64,000 nucleotides of DNA from Spirochaetaceae bacterium (GTDB taxonomy: Bacteria; Spirochaetota; Spirochaetia; SZUA-6; DRHE01). Shown here in pieces: positions 63,291 to 64,000 of this stretch. Made by a program: the position numbers and the translations under genes. Each line of letters begins with the position of its first letter. Positions within the stretch are counted from its first letter, which is position 1. The notes under the pieces were generated by a model. That model was not told the DNA's origin. It saw only the letters and a list, made by a program, of their open reading frames with translations, and did no database searches. The stretch spans positions 1,435,048-1,499,047 of the forward strand of contig CP070696.1 of the NCBI GenBank assembly GCA_020353535.1, written 5' to 3'.

Positions 63291-64000
63291 TGAAATACTC
63301 GAGCTACAAAGGCCTCCTCGCGGTCCTGCTGTTGACCGTTGCCCTGTCCCCCCTCGCAGCCCTGGAGGTCGATTCAGGCCGAGTACGTCTGATTCTGCAC
63401 GAAGGTATCGGACGGTTTTCTCTGTACACTCGCTCTACCTCTGCCGATTATATACCCCTTTTCGTGGACCAGGATCCGCGGACATCAGGTCTCTCACTGG
63501 TCGTCAATGACAAGCTCTACAAACTCGGAGAAACTTCAGAGTTCGCCGAAAAAACAGCGAAAACAACAAATCCTTTGACGGCGCGCTTCGAGTGGACCTC
63601 GAGAGTCCTCAAGGTTGTACAGGAGTTCACCCCGGTTTCCTCCGGCGGTAAGATCGATGCCGAGGGAGTGCGAATGTCGATACGAATCACAAATCGCTCC
63701 CCCAGCCGGCTGTCGGTAGGCATGAGGCTTTGTCTGGATACCTATTTGGGGGAGGACAATTTGTCCCACTTCAGCTCCGACCGCCACAAGGAGATCCGCC
63801 GTGAGCTGTCGGTTACAGATTCTGATATGATTGGTTACTGGCTGTCCCCATCGGCCGACTCTCCGCAAAACATCGGACTGCTGTGCGTGACTTCCGGCTC
63901 GGATATCACCTCCCCGGACAAGATCGTGTTTGCGAACTGGAAACGGATCAGTGAAGCGTCGTGGGGGTATGAGACCTCGACCAATAGAAACTTCAACCTC
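63290..64000 (+). CDS. Exported protein of unknown function, 3' end outside window
   Basis: 237 codons are open to the window edge. The ATG overlaps the previous stop (TGATG). A signal peptide (GLLAVLLLTVALSPLAAL) leads into beta-rich sequence with repeated strand patterns (VRLILHEGIGRFSLYTRS, VRMSIRITNRSPSRLSVGM), consistent with a periplasmic beta-sandwich. No catalytic motif is seen and the family is not recognised. Coupling suggests it works with the TPR protein. Confidence 0.75.
   Translation, partial: MKYSSYKGLLAVLLLTVALSPLAALEVDSGRVRLILHEGIGRFSLYTRSTSADYIPLFVDQDPRTSGLSLVVNDKLYKLGETSEFAEKTAKTTNPLTARFEWTSRVLKVVQEFTPVSSGGKIDAEGVRMSIRITNRSPSRLSVGMRLCLDTYLGEDNLSHFSSDRHKEIRRELSVTDSDMIGYWLSPSADSPQNIGLLCVTSGSDITSPDKIVFANWKRISEASWGYETSTNRNFNL

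Overview
The window comes from a diderm bacterium that is almost certainly a spirochaete of the Spirochaeta/Treponema lineage. The strongest pointers are an ~900-residue GreA carrying a long helical-repeat N-terminus, the gene order tamB-bamA-skp-ruvX-mutS (as I recall it, T. pallidum has a similar tamB-bamA-skp-mutS run), many TTG/GTG starts with SD sequences, and heavily overlapping operons. There are no tRNA or rRNA genes, CRISPR arrays, insertion sequences or phage genes. Almost everything is housekeeping, except one accessory-looking block near the left end.

1-784 (+): the tail of a gene whose last residues look like a signal peptidase, then lepB. 779-10028 (-): a five-gene cassette, in transcription order (1) a 1206-residue fusion of three PilZ domains, a LuxD-like alpha/beta hydrolase and a SAM methyltransferase, (2) an AMP-forming ligase homologue, (3) an acyl carrier protein, (4) a B12-binding radical SAM enzyme, (5) a membrane hybrid histidine kinase ending in REC and HD-GYP domains. 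It pairs a c-di-GMP receptor with a probable c-di-GMP phosphodiesterase around an ACP-based acyl-modifying pathway. Rows sampled inside it have lower GC than the flanks. This is the best candidate for an undescribed system.

10164-14194 (+): yebC-ruvC-ruvA-ruvB-queA operon with a clear promoter. 14263-15539 (-): tmk and a small exported protein. 15604-29532 (+): an uninterrupted envelope operon: predicted outer-membrane barrel, exbB, two CNNM/CBS transporter-like genes, exbD, tonB, tamB, bamA, skp, ruvX. Then mutS, a convergent small gene, comF and a decayed VOC gene.

34297-44987 (+): rimP-nusA-infB-rbfA-truB-ribF-rpsO-pnp-M16 protease-dut, the classical translation/RNA operon. NusA has an extra repeat tract and zinc ribbon, and RibF lacks recognisable riboflavin kinase motifs. 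44994-53037 (+): propeller lipoprotein, lptF, lptG, tgt, murJ, HEAT-repeat protein. 53047-61446 (-): Gfo/Idh/MocA oxidoreductase, UroD/MtaA-like protein, VWA membrane protein, greA, TPR protein; a serine-hydrolase pseudogene lies between the first two on the + strand. 61627-64000 (+): rpe, a CpoB-like TPR protein and an exported protein cut by the window edge.

All functional statements rest on reading motifs by eye; no database search was possible.
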